Below, in pieces: positions 1-9,623 of a stretch of 64,000 nucleotides of DNA. Below the pieces are notes generated by a model that ran no database searches, had not been told where the DNA came from, and worked only from the letters and a program-made list of their open reading frames with translations. This stretch comes from Rothia sp. SD9660Na. GTDB taxonomy: Bacteria; Actinomycetota; Actinomycetes; Actinomycetales; Micrococcaceae. The first letter of the stretch is position 1, and each line of letters opens with the position of its first letter. Position numbers and translations under genes: made by a program. The stretch lies in NCBI RefSeq assembly GCF_030064065.1, contig NZ_CP125946.1, positions 1,984,001-2,048,000 of the forward strand, written 5' to 3'.

Positions 1-524
1 TAGCCGCTGGACCGGTGGGTGCGCTCCTGGGAGTCTCTTTCTCTGGCTTCCTCAAGGACGTCCGCCGCCAGGGGCGCTTCCTCACCCTCAGCTATACCGG
101 GTGGGGGCTAGGCTTTATCGCCTTCGGGCTCATTGCCTGGGCTTATGAAGGACGGGTTCCCAGTGCTTCTATCACCGAAAACCTGCTGCCGCTCAGTCTG
201 GCTTTTGTTGCCCTGGGTTTCATGGGCTGGGCAGACGCCCTGGGGTCGGTCTACCGCTCCACCATTATTCAGGTAGCCACTCCCGACGCCCTGCGCGGAC
301 GCCTACAGGGGCTCTTCATCATCACGGTTGCGGGCGGCCCCAACCTGGGCATGGCCTTCGTGGGCGGTGCCGCCGAGCTGGTTGGCTCCCCCTTAGCTGC
401 GGTTATCGGCGGAACCCTGGTCATGGTCACCATCGCCCTAGTGACGCTGGCGGCACCTGCCCTCTGGCGCTATGTGCCCGAGCCCATTCCAGAGACGCGG
501 CAGCAGCCTATCGTTGACTCCTAG
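1..524 (+). CDS. MFS transporter, C-terminal part (5' end outside window)
   Basis: The frame is open from base 3, so this is the C-terminal ~173 residues of a gene that starts upstream of the window. It holds about five hydrophobic helices, an MFS-like 'VRRQGR' loop and the segment 'ATPDALRGRLQG', a conserved cytoplasmic loop of EntS-like enterobactin or drug exporters. The role is inferred to be proton-driven export of a small molecule such as a siderophore. It ends just before a hairpin shared with the convergent reductase gene. The substrate cannot be told from this fragment. Confidence 0.85.
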   Translation, partial: AAGPVGALLGVSFSGFLKDVRRQGRFLTLSYTGWGLGFIAFGLIAWAYEGRVPSASITENLLPLSLAFVALGFMGWADALGSVYRSTIIQVATPDALRGRLQGLFIITVAGGPNLGMAFVGGAAELVGSPLAAVIGGTLVMVTIALVTLAAPALWRYVPEPIPETRQQPIVDS

Positions 525-539
525 AAGTCACACCAGTCA

Positions 540-586
540 GGGGCTCCGCAGGGTCACGCTCGCTGCAGACCCTGCTCTGCCCCTTG
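540..586. terminator. Bidirectional terminator hairpin; partial copy of the dispersed repeat
   Basis: GGGGC..GCAGGGTC (540-555) pairs with GACCCTGC..GCCCC (568-583) between two convergent genes. Read on the minus strand, the loop and right side (about 545-578) resemble the 3' third of the structured repeats at 24664 and 40628, sharing the core GCAGCGAGCGTGA. Confidence 0.6.
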
Positions 587-597
587 GGTAGCCCTTA

Positions 598-1431
598 CTA
601 GAAGTCGATATCTGCCGGGTCGGGGCCGATACGGCCTTCGGCTGATGAGAGCGCGTCAATCTTTGAAACCTCATCGCCGGTCAGGGCCACCTTGAGGGAC
701 TCGAAGTTAGAGACGATACGCTCGGGGGTTACCGACTTGGGGATGGCAACGACGCCGTGGGCCCGGTGCCAGGCCAGCACAACCTGGGCGGGGGTAGCGT
801 CATGAGCCTTGGCGATCTCGCCAATCACGGGGTTATCCAGAAGGTCGGAGCGGTTGCCCAGGGGACTCCACGCTTCGGTGACGATACCCAGTTCTGCGTG
901 GACCTCGCGCAGGTTCTCCTGGGCGAAGTAGGGGTGTAGCTCAATCTGGTGGATAGCGGGCACAACGCCAGTTTCTGCGACGATTTCGCGCAGCTGCTCT
1001 TCGGGGAAGTTAGAGACGCCAATGGACTTGGCCTTACCCTGTTTCTGTAGCTCGATGAGAGCCTTCCAAGTATCGACGTAGAGGCCCTGGGCGGGCTTAG
1101 CCCAGTGAATCAGCAGCAGGTCAACGTAGTCGGTGCCCAGGCGTTCCAGGGAGGCTTCGGTAGCAGCCAGAGCCTGCTCATAGCCCTGGTCATCGTTCCA
1201 GACCTTAGTGGTGAGGAATACGTCCTCGCGGGCTACACCGGAGGCAGCAATGGCCTTACCGGTGCCCTCTTCATTGCCGTAGATCTTGGCGGTATCGATG
1301 TGGCGGTAGCCAGCCTCCAGAGCCAGGCCCACGACCTTTTCGGCGGTATCGTTTTCCACCTGCCAGACCCCGTAGCCCAGCTGGGGAATGCTATTGCCGT
1401 CGTTGAAGGTAAGGCGGGGTGACTCAGTCAT
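598..1431 (-). CDS. Aldo/keto reductase (2,5-diketo-D-gluconate reductase-like)
   Basis: A 277-residue NADPH-dependent aldo/keto reductase, a cytoplasmic TIM-barrel enzyme that reduces aldehydes and ketones. The catalytic tetrad is visible: Asp46 and Tyr51 in 'HIDTAKIYGNE', Lys76 in 'LTTKVWN' and His109 in 'LLLIHW'. The ATG at 1431 is chosen over an upstream in-frame start because an AAAGGA ribosome site precedes it at normal spacing. A close paralogue lies directly upstream in the same direction (1485-2360), so the two probably arose by tandem duplication and may be co-transcribed. The physiological substrate is not predictable. Confidence 0.93.
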   Translation of the reverse strand: MTESPRLTFNDGNSIPQLGYGVWQVENDTAEKVVGLALEAGYRHIDTAKIYGNEEGTGKAIAASGVAREDVFLTTKVWNDDQGYEQALAATEASLERLGTDYVDLLLIHWAKPAQGLYVDTWKALIELQKQGKAKSIGVSNFPEEQLREIVAETGVVPAIHQIELHPYFAQENLREVHAELGIVTEAWSPLGNRSDLLDNPVIGEIAKAHDATPAQVVLAWHRAHGVVAIPKSVTPERIVSNFESLKVALTGDEVSKIDALSSAEGRIGPDPADIDF

Positions 1432-1484
1432 ATCTTGTCCTTTCGCGTATGCACGGTCACACCCCACTCTAGTCCTCCTTGCCC

Positions 1485-2360
1485 TTAGCCCCTAGCCTGT
1501 TCGGTAGGGGTGAACGTAGGCCGGTCACTATATTCGGGTGCGCCCAGGTCCCCTTCGGCGGGGTCGCCGCCAAGTCGGTGGCCACGGTCAAGGGCTTCGA
1601 TAGCGACGACCTCATCCGGTGTCAGTTCCAGCCCCTGTACCGCCAGGTTAGAGGCCATACGAGCCGGAGTCTCGGTCTTAGGAATCACGACGTTGCCCAC
1701 AGCCAGATGCCAGGCCAGCACCAGCTCAGCCACCCCAATACCGCGGCGCCCTGCCAGCTCTTCCAGGGTGGGGTCGGTAAGCACCAGCCTGTTGCCCAAC
1801 GGGCTCCAGGCTTCGGTCAGGACGCCGCGGGCCGAGTTCTCTGCCCGCATGCGGGTTTGAGTCAGGTAGGGGTGCAGTTCAATCTGGTTGACCGCCGGGG
1901 TGACGCCGGTATCGCTGATAATCTGGTCCAGCTGGGTGTCGGTGAAGTTGGAGACGCCGATGGAGCGTACCAACCCGCGCTCGCGCAGCTCGACCAGGGC
2001 TTCCCAGGAGGCCCGGTAGCGACCAAGACCGGGCTGGGCCCAGTGGATGAGGTAGAGGTCGAGGTAGTCCAGGCCCAGCAGTTCCAGGGAGCGTTCGGCC
2101 GCTTCGATGGCGGTGTCGTAGCCCTGGTCGGTGTTCCAGAGCTTGGTGGTAATGAAGAGGTCGGCACGGGGTAGGCCGGATTCGGCCACAGCCTGCCCCA
2201 CTCCCGCTTCATTCTTGTAGATGGTGGCGGTATCGATGTGACGGTAGCCGGTTTCGAGGGCGGTTGCTACTGCTGCGGCGGTAGCCTCGGGGGCAATCCG
2301 GCAGGTTCCAAAACCCAGCTGGGGTATGGGGCGGCCATCGTTCATAGTGAGAGAGTTCAT
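1485..2360 (-). CDS. Aldo/keto reductase, paralogue of the neighbour
   Basis: A 291-residue aldo/keto reductase of the same subfamily as the downstream gene. The tetrad is Asp43, Tyr48, Lys73 and His106. The start at 2360 follows an AAGGA site. The gene sits 14 bp downstream of tex on the same strand, and 53 bp separate its stop codon from the start of the next reductase, so tex and both reductases could share a transcript. The C-terminal ~25 residues, rich in Asp, Glu and Pro, are unlike the paralogue. Function beyond carbonyl reduction is unknown. Confidence 0.93.
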   Translation of the reverse strand: MNSLTMNDGRPIPQLGFGTCRIAPEATAAAVATALETGYRHIDTATIYKNEAGVGQAVAESGLPRADLFITTKLWNTDQGYDTAIEAAERSLELLGLDYLDLYLIHWAQPGLGRYRASWEALVELRERGLVRSIGVSNFTDTQLDQIISDTGVTPAVNQIELHPYLTQTRMRAENSARGVLTEAWSPLGNRLVLTDPTLEELAGRRGIGVAELVLAWHLAVGNVVIPKTETPARMASNLAVQGLELTPDEVVAIEALDRGHRLGGDPAEGDLGAPEYSDRPTFTPTEQARG

Positions 2361-2374
2361 GGTGGAATCCTTAT

Positions 2375-4741
<2,367 letters not shown>

Positions 4742-5008
4742 AGTTTCTAGTTTCTCATACCGGTTTTATGACCGGGTTCAGTAAGAGGTATGGGTTCAAA
4801 GGGTGTTCTAGTCACCTGATTCATATGAGAAAGCATGTACCACCAACCTGTATGTAATAGTTACGCTTGCAGTGGGCAGAGAGGGGTAGCACCACATAAA
4901 GTAGTAGTCATACAGGGTATATATTTTCGGCACCGACATCACCAGACCTACGCCGAGTCTCTTGTACCGCTACCACGCCCTTATTTAACCTTGCTTTGGA
5001 GAACCACC

Positions 5009-6457
5009 GTGCCAGATGCAACTGACCTTACCTATACAGAGTTCTGTGAATGCTACGATTCTCTGTTAAGCGGCCTGGCGCGCATGGGCTGGACCTCCTC
5101 CGAAGCCGTGCACCGGGCGTCCGTACTCTACCCCGATATCGATCGTGACCTGCTGGACCAGGCCGTTCATTCCGGCCGCTGGCTCTTTGGCGGCAGCCAG
5201 GGGCAGACCCACTCAAACGTACTCATGGCCTCGGCTATCTGGTACGCGGTAGCTGTCAGTTTTGATTTTGAGCCCGACTACGAATACGCTGCGGTGGGTC
5301 TTGACCCGACCATCATCCAGGATCTTCCGCGCATGCTTGAGTCCTTTGCGGTGCCAGCTGAGGCAATTGCCGGAATTGTCGGGCGTATCGGTGCTGCCCT
5401 CAAATACATGGCGGATCACCCCTACACTGAGCTAGAAGAGCAAGCCTACGACGACTTCCTCGCAAACCTGCCGCAGGAGATCGCCCATATTTCTCGGGGA
5501 GACTTCTCTTGGCCACCATCCCGTGCGCTGATCGAAGACCGTCTGGGAGGCCGTTCCTGGACCAAGGCCCTGCTCAAGGTAGGGGCCTGCCCGCCAGATC
5601 CCGAGGGGAAAGGTATAAAACTTGAGGCTAATAGCCTCAGTGAACGTGCCTTCCGCAATACCCTGGGTGAATTCCTGAACTACTGCATTTGCTACGACCG
5701 TAAGCCTTCGGTTCTGCTGTACGGAAGCTGGGCTGAGGACCCTGCCCGGAGCGGACGCGTGCCCCATCTAGGTACGGTACGAGCCAAGTACGGCTCCTGG
5801 CATCTGGCCCTACAGGCTGGCCGCCAGATGCTCAACGACGCAATGGCCTTGGGCGGTTCACCTGCTTTACCTGCCAGTTCCCTCAAGCAACCCCCGGTTG
5901 ACCCCACCGAGCCTCTCAACATTCAAGAGATTCAGGCTCAGGGTATCGGCGTGGTACAGCCAAAAGTACTGACCGAGAGCGAGCGTACCGCCCGCGCCTG
6001 GCAGCAGCTCCTATCAGTCACCGAGCAGCGTCTTGATGAACTGCCCTGGACCCTTTCACTGCGAATCTACTACCTCTCTCCTGAGGTAGTAGAAACAGAG
6101 GAAGTCACTAACTTTGTGAGTATTTTCCGTTCACCTGCCGGTTACTTCTGTGAGCTCACGTCCCCCGATGAATTTGAGGCCATCGAAGTGGAGCTTGATA
6201 CGGAGATGCTGGAAAAGGCCGGGTGGACGGCTCCCGCGCCAGGTGGCCGCTGGGCTCGAAATTTCCTGTCGGTTTCGGACGCCGCAGAAGGCGTCATCGA
6301 AGCCATGCACCGGGGGATGGGCTGTGACTACCCTGATTACTACCAGTCAGATGACCCGACCGGTAACCTTTCGGTAAATGTCGCCCACCCCGGTACGGGG
6401 TCTATTCCCATGGTGCCTGTCACCGGTAGCGGTTTTACATCAATCAAGGACTCGTAG
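5009..6457 (+). CDS. Large hypothetical protein with homing-endonuclease-associated-repeat-like segments and a TY-Chap-like C-terminus
   Basis: A 482-residue soluble protein I cannot place in a named family. The GTG at 5009 is chosen because GGAGA lies 5-9 bases upstream; an earlier in-frame ATG (4835) has no such site. Two segments (~165-200, 'WPPSRALIEDRLGGRSW', and ~215-275, ending 'LGTVRAKYGSWHLALQAG') resemble the homing-endonuclease-associated repeat, a small DNA-binding helical unit with a conserved Gly-Ser-Trp. The C-terminal ~130 residues ('ELPWTLSLRIYYLS', later 'AGWTAP') resemble TY-Chap/YbjN-type chaperone-like folds. No catalytic motif is evident. A secreted HNH nuclease gene follows 48 bp downstream; whether they act together is speculation. 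Confidence 0.7.
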   Translation: MPDATDLTYTEFCECYDSLLSGLARMGWTSSEAVHRASVLYPDIDRDLLDQAVHSGRWLFGGSQGQTHSNVLMASAIWYAVAVSFDFEPDYEYAAVGLDPTIIQDLPRMLESFAVPAEAIAGIVGRIGAALKYMADHPYTELEEQAYDDFLANLPQEIAHISRGDFSWPPSRALIEDRLGGRSWTKALLKVGACPPDPEGKGIKLEANSLSERAFRNTLGEFLNYCICYDRKPSVLLYGSWAEDPARSGRVPHLGTVRAKYGSWHLALQAGRQMLNDAMALGGSPALPASSLKQPPVDPTEPLNIQEIQAQGIGVVQPKVLTESERTARAWQQLLSVTEQRLDELPWTLSLRIYYLSPEVVETEEVTNFVSIFRSPAGYFCELTSPDEFEAIEVELDTEMLEKAGWTAPAPGGRWARNFLSVSDAAEGVIEAMHRGMGCDYPDYYQSDDPTGNLSVNVAHPGTGSIPMVPVTGSGFTSIKDS

Positions 6458-6490
6458 GGAAGAAAGCACCCAGCTCCCAGCTCCCAGCGC

Positions 6491-6496
6491 TAGAAT
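6491..6496 (+). promoter_or_regulatory. -10 element of a probably leaderless gene
   Basis: TAGAAT ends 9 bases before the ATG at 6506, and no ribosome site is present. Transcription would therefore start at or next to the start codon. Confidence 0.45.
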
Positions 6497-6505
6497 GGGT
6501 TGCCT

Positions 6506-7348
6506 ATGAGTACCTCCCGTAAGCGTCGTTCCGCTCCCCGTCTTTCTGCGCCCAGTGACCGCCAAATCCGTGCGGGCGTCCGCTGTGTAGCGGATTTGCC
6601 CCGCGGGCTGCGGCGGGTGCTAGCCCTTCTGTTGGTTGTGGTCTTGCTGGTGGGCGGTGTGCTCTGGTTGCGCTCTCACGAGTGGAACGTCCGCGCTGCC
6701 CTCGATGATTTACTCAATCCGGCTGGCACCGCCGTGAGCACCGGTTTTGCTGGCTCCGGGGTGCAAACCTATTCCACAGCAAGTGAGGTGCTTGCTACCC
6801 TGACGGTAGCTGAGCCCTACGCCCAGACCAGGTACAAACGAGATGCCTACGGAAACCCCTGGGCCGATATTGACCGCAATGGCTGCGACCAGCGCAACGA
6901 TATTCTCACCCGTGACCTGACCAATCTTGACGTTGCAAGTAACTGCTACGTTCTCTCGGGGAGTTTTATCGACCCCTATACGGCTGAGACTATTGACTTT
7001 ACGCGCGGGCCTAAGACCAGTGAAGCTGTCCCCATTGACCATGTGGTGGCCCTATCCAATGCCTGGTCTTCGGGGGCCTGGCAGTGGAGTTCAGAAGAGC
7101 GCGTCCTGCTCGCTAACGACCCTCTTAACCTACAGGCTGCGGGGCAGGCGGCCAACACTGAGAAGTCCGATAAAAGCGCGGACGCCTGGCTCCCCCAGCC
7201 CGGCTACCGTTGCGAGTATGTGGCACGGCAGGTATCGGTCAAATCTGCCTACCAGCTCACTGTTACAAGCGCTGAAAAGCGGGCTATGCAGGGCGTCCTA
7301 GCAACCTGCCCTGACCAGCCCGCTTATAGGTCAGCTTTTGCGGGATAG
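6506..7348 (+). CDS. Membrane-anchored/secreted HNH nuclease, DUF1524 (GmrSD C-terminal) type
   Basis: A 280-residue protein with a basic N-terminus, one transmembrane helix (~37-55) and an extracytoplasmic DUF1524/HNH domain. The nuclease signature is visible: Asp178-His179 in 'PIDHVVALSNAW', then 'ANDPLNL' (~203-209) and 'NTEKSDKSADAWLP' (217-230), which supply the Asn/Lys/Asp residues of the family. Two cysteines (Cys127, Cys147) could form a disulphide outside the cell. Such proteins are common exported DNases of Actinobacteria, probably for DNA scavenging. The start is ATG 6506 rather than a TTG two codons upstream. Its 3' end overlaps the convergent permease gene by 25 bp. Confidence 0.88.
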   Translation: MSTSRKRRSAPRLSAPSDRQIRAGVRCVADLPRGLRRVLALLLVVVLLVGGVLWLRSHEWNVRAALDDLLNPAGTAVSTGFAGSGVQTYSTASEVLATLTVAEPYAQTRYKRDAYGNPWADIDRNGCDQRNDILTRDLTNLDVASNCYVLSGSFIDPYTAETIDFTRGPKTSEAVPIDHVVALSNAWSSGAWQWSSEERVLLANDPLNLQAAGQAANTEKSDKSADAWLPQPGYRCEYVARQVSVKSAYQLTVTSAEKRAMQGVLATCPDQPAYRSAFAG

Positions 7349-8778
7349 TGGTGCTTAGCCTTCTGGTCAGCACGAGTGGTGAGGGCCTGGCCGCGGTTCT
7401 TGCGGTAGATCAGCCACCAACCTGCTCCCAGCAGGGCATACCAGACCGGCATGGCAATGAGGGCCTGGCGGGTGTCTTCGTACATAAAGAGCAGCACGAT
7501 GACGCCCACAAAGAAGGCCAGCACAGCGTAGCAGGTAAAGACGCCACCGGGTAGCTTGTAGACAGAGGCCTCGTGCAGTTCAGGGCGGGTTTTGCGGTAC
7601 TTGAGGTAGGCGATCATGATGAGCGACCAGGTAACGACAGTCAGCACCGAAGCTACCGTAGTTACCAGGGTGAAGGCCGCAATGAGGGAGTCACCCGAGT
7701 AGAGCAGAATCAGACCCGAGAAGAGCAATACGGTGGTCAGGAAAAGACCGTTTCGGGGTACACCGTTCTTGGAGAGCTTGCCGAAGATGGCGGGGGCGCT
7801 GCCACTGTGGGCCAGACCGTAAATCATTCGGGAGGTTGAGAAGATGCCCGAATTAGCGGACGAGGTCGCACTGGTAAGCACCACGAAGTTCACCAGGTGG
7901 GCGGCAAAACCCAAACCTGCCAGGGTGAACATCTCAACGAAGGGGCTCTGACTGGGGTCGATGTTGCGCCAGGGGGTTACCATGAGAATCACGGCCAAGG
8001 TCAGCACGTAGAAGATGATGATACGCATCGGCACCGCGTTGATGGCCCGGGGCAGGGTCTTGGTGGGGTCTTTGGTTTCAGCAGCTGTAGTGCCGATGAG
8101 TTCAGCGCCCAGGAAGGCAAAGATGCCGATCTGGAAGGCCGCGAAGAAGCCGCCCGCGCCCATGGGGAAGAAGCCGCCGTCGTTCCACAGGTTTGCCACG
8201 GATGCCTTGTCACCGTTGGGTGAGGTAAAGCCAGCAACCACCATCACCAGGCCCACGATGATGAGCAGGACGATTGCCACAATCTTGATGAGGGCAAACC
8301 AGAACTCGATTTCACCGAAGTTCTTCACGCTGGGCAGATTCAGGGCCAGCAGCAGACCGATGAGGCAGAGGGCTGGGACCCAGGCGGGGAGGTCGGGCCA
8401 CCAGAAATGAACGTAGCTGGTGATGGCGATGATATCGGCAACACCGATGACGACCCAGGTAAACCAGTAGGACCAGCCCATAAGGAAACCTGCGCTGGGT
8501 CCGAGCAAATCTGTAATGAAATCGTTGAAGGTCTTGTACTTGAGGTTGGAGAGCAGCAGCTCTCCCATAGCCCGAAGCACCAGGAAGATTACGGCACCAA
8601 TGATTGCATAGACCAGGAGCAGGGACGGTCCTGCCAGCGAGATGGTCTTGCCTGAGCCCATGAAGAGGCCGGTGCCGATCGCGCCGCCGATAGCGATCAG
8701 CTGGATATGACGGTTTGATAAACCTCGTTGCAGACCTTCGTTTGCCTGCGGTTCAGGTGTGTGCTCGACTGTAGCCAT
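7324..8778 (-). CDS. cycA: Amino acid permease, CycA-like (D-serine/D-alanine/glycine)
   Basis: A 484-residue APC-superfamily proton symporter with 12 predicted helices. The N-terminus 'LQRGLSNRHIQLIAIGGAIGTGLFMGSGK' is the family's helix-1 substrate-binding signature. The run 'ATSSANSGIFSTSRMIYGLA' and the overall similarity point to the CycA group for D-serine, D-alanine and glycine. The assignment within the APC family is by resemblance; another small neutral amino acid is possible. The leader carries an inverted repeat abutting the ribosome site (8791-8835), suggesting post-initiation control. Confidence 0.88.
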   Translation of the reverse strand: MATVEHTPEPQANEGLQRGLSNRHIQLIAIGGAIGTGLFMGSGKTISLAGPSLLLVYAIIGAVIFLVLRAMGELLLSNLKYKTFNDFITDLLGPSAGFLMGWSYWFTWVVIGVADIIAITSYVHFWWPDLPAWVPALCLIGLLLALNLPSVKNFGEIEFWFALIKIVAIVLLIIVGLVMVVAGFTSPNGDKASVANLWNDGGFFPMGAGGFFAAFQIGIFAFLGAELIGTTAAETKDPTKTLPRAINAVPMRIIIFYVLTLAVILMVTPWRNIDPSQSPFVEMFTLAGLGFAAHLVNFVVLTSATSSANSGIFSTSRMIYGLAHSGSAPAIFGKLSKNGVPRNGLFLTTVLLFSGLILLYSGDSLIAAFTLVTTVASVLTVVTWSLIMIAYLKYRKTRPELHEASVYKLPGGVFTCYAVLAFFVGVIVLLFMYEDTRQALIAMPVWYALLGAGWWLIYRKNRGQALTTRADQKAKHHYPAKADL

Positions 8779-8790
8779 GAGCGCCCCCTT

Positions 8791-8835
8791 AGAAGAGTCA
8801 AAGACCTGCCGGGAGCGAACACGGCCCCTCTTCTA
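8791..8835 (-). promoter_or_regulatory. Leader inverted repeat next to the cycA ribosome site
   Basis: TAGAAGAG (8791-8798) and CTCTTCTA (8828-8835) are perfect 8-bp arms. In the mRNA the second arm ends right at the G-rich ribosome site, so pairing could affect initiation. A TATAAC -10-like element lies at 8878-8883. Confidence 0.35.
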
Positions 8836-9065
8836 CAGGGAGAGCAGGGGTAGCGCGCCTTTCCAGACCGGTATTTTGTTATAGTTCAGGTCAAGTGTAG
8901 TCCTTCTAGCAGGGATGTTTTTTCCGCACAGGGTTACCCCGGGCGTCCGCTCGTCTGCCCTTTCCCGCTGTTCAAACCGCCACCACCGCGCTAGAATGTT
9001 TACGCAGAAACAAAATTTTCTCGGGTTGCTGTGCGACTCCGAGGCCCCTATCGACAGGATTTATC

Positions 9066-9473
9066 ATGCCCAAGCTTTCAAACGCAGCCCTCCGCCTGAC
9101 CACCGGCGCCCTGATTCTCAACTCAGGCATCGGCAAGCTCTCCATGGACGAGGCCACCTACGGCCATCTCAAGGGCATGGCTTCAGCCGGCGTTCCCCAG
9201 GTAGCTAAGCTCTCCGACAAGCAGTTCGGCAAGGCCCTTGCCGTCAGTGAAACCGCCCTGGGTGCAGCCCTGCTGACCCCTTTCGTTTCCCCCAAGCTGG
9301 CAGGTCTGGGCCTGACCGCTTTCTCAGGTGGCCTACTAAGCATGTACTTCGGCATTGACTCCATGACTGAAAAGGACGGCATTCGCCCCACCCAGGAAGG
9401 CACCTCCATGGCAAAGGACGTTGTCCTGCTCGGCGCAGGCCTGGCCCTTCTCTTCTCTGACAAGAAGAAGTAG
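9066..9473 (+). CDS. Small DoxX-like membrane protein
   Basis: A 135-residue protein with about three to four hydrophobic segments and a short C-terminal 'SDKKK' tail. The opening 'LSNAALRLTTGALILNSGIGKLSMD' and the glycine-rich second helix resemble the DoxX/SURF4-like family, whose members are often linked to envelope redox balance, but no residue here proves a function. A TAGAAT -10-like element (8992-8997) lies ~70 bp upstream. The gene is monocistronic, closed by a strong terminator at 9498-9531. Confidence 0.8.
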   Translation: MPKLSNAALRLTTGALILNSGIGKLSMDEATYGHLKGMASAGVPQVAKLSDKQFGKALAVSETALGAALLTPFVSPKLAGLGLTAFSGGLLSMYFGIDSMTEKDGIRPTQEGTSMAKDVVLLGAGLALLFSDKKK

Positions 9474-9497
9474 CCCTCAGCTCCTCTATTAACTTCG

Positions 9498-9531
9498 CCG
9501 CCCCACTCCTTCCAGGAGCGGGGCGGTTTTC
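9498..9531 (+). terminator. Rho-independent terminator
   Basis: CCGCCCC-A-CTCCT pairs with AGGAG-C-GGGGCGG around a TCC loop, followed by TTTTC. Confidence 0.9.
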
Positions 9532-9623
9532 TATCCTTAATAAACCAACAGGAAGCAAGCTCATTATCAGCTGTGTGATAAATTAACGAAAGTTAGACCA
9601 CAGAGAAGGAAAAGGATAGACCC

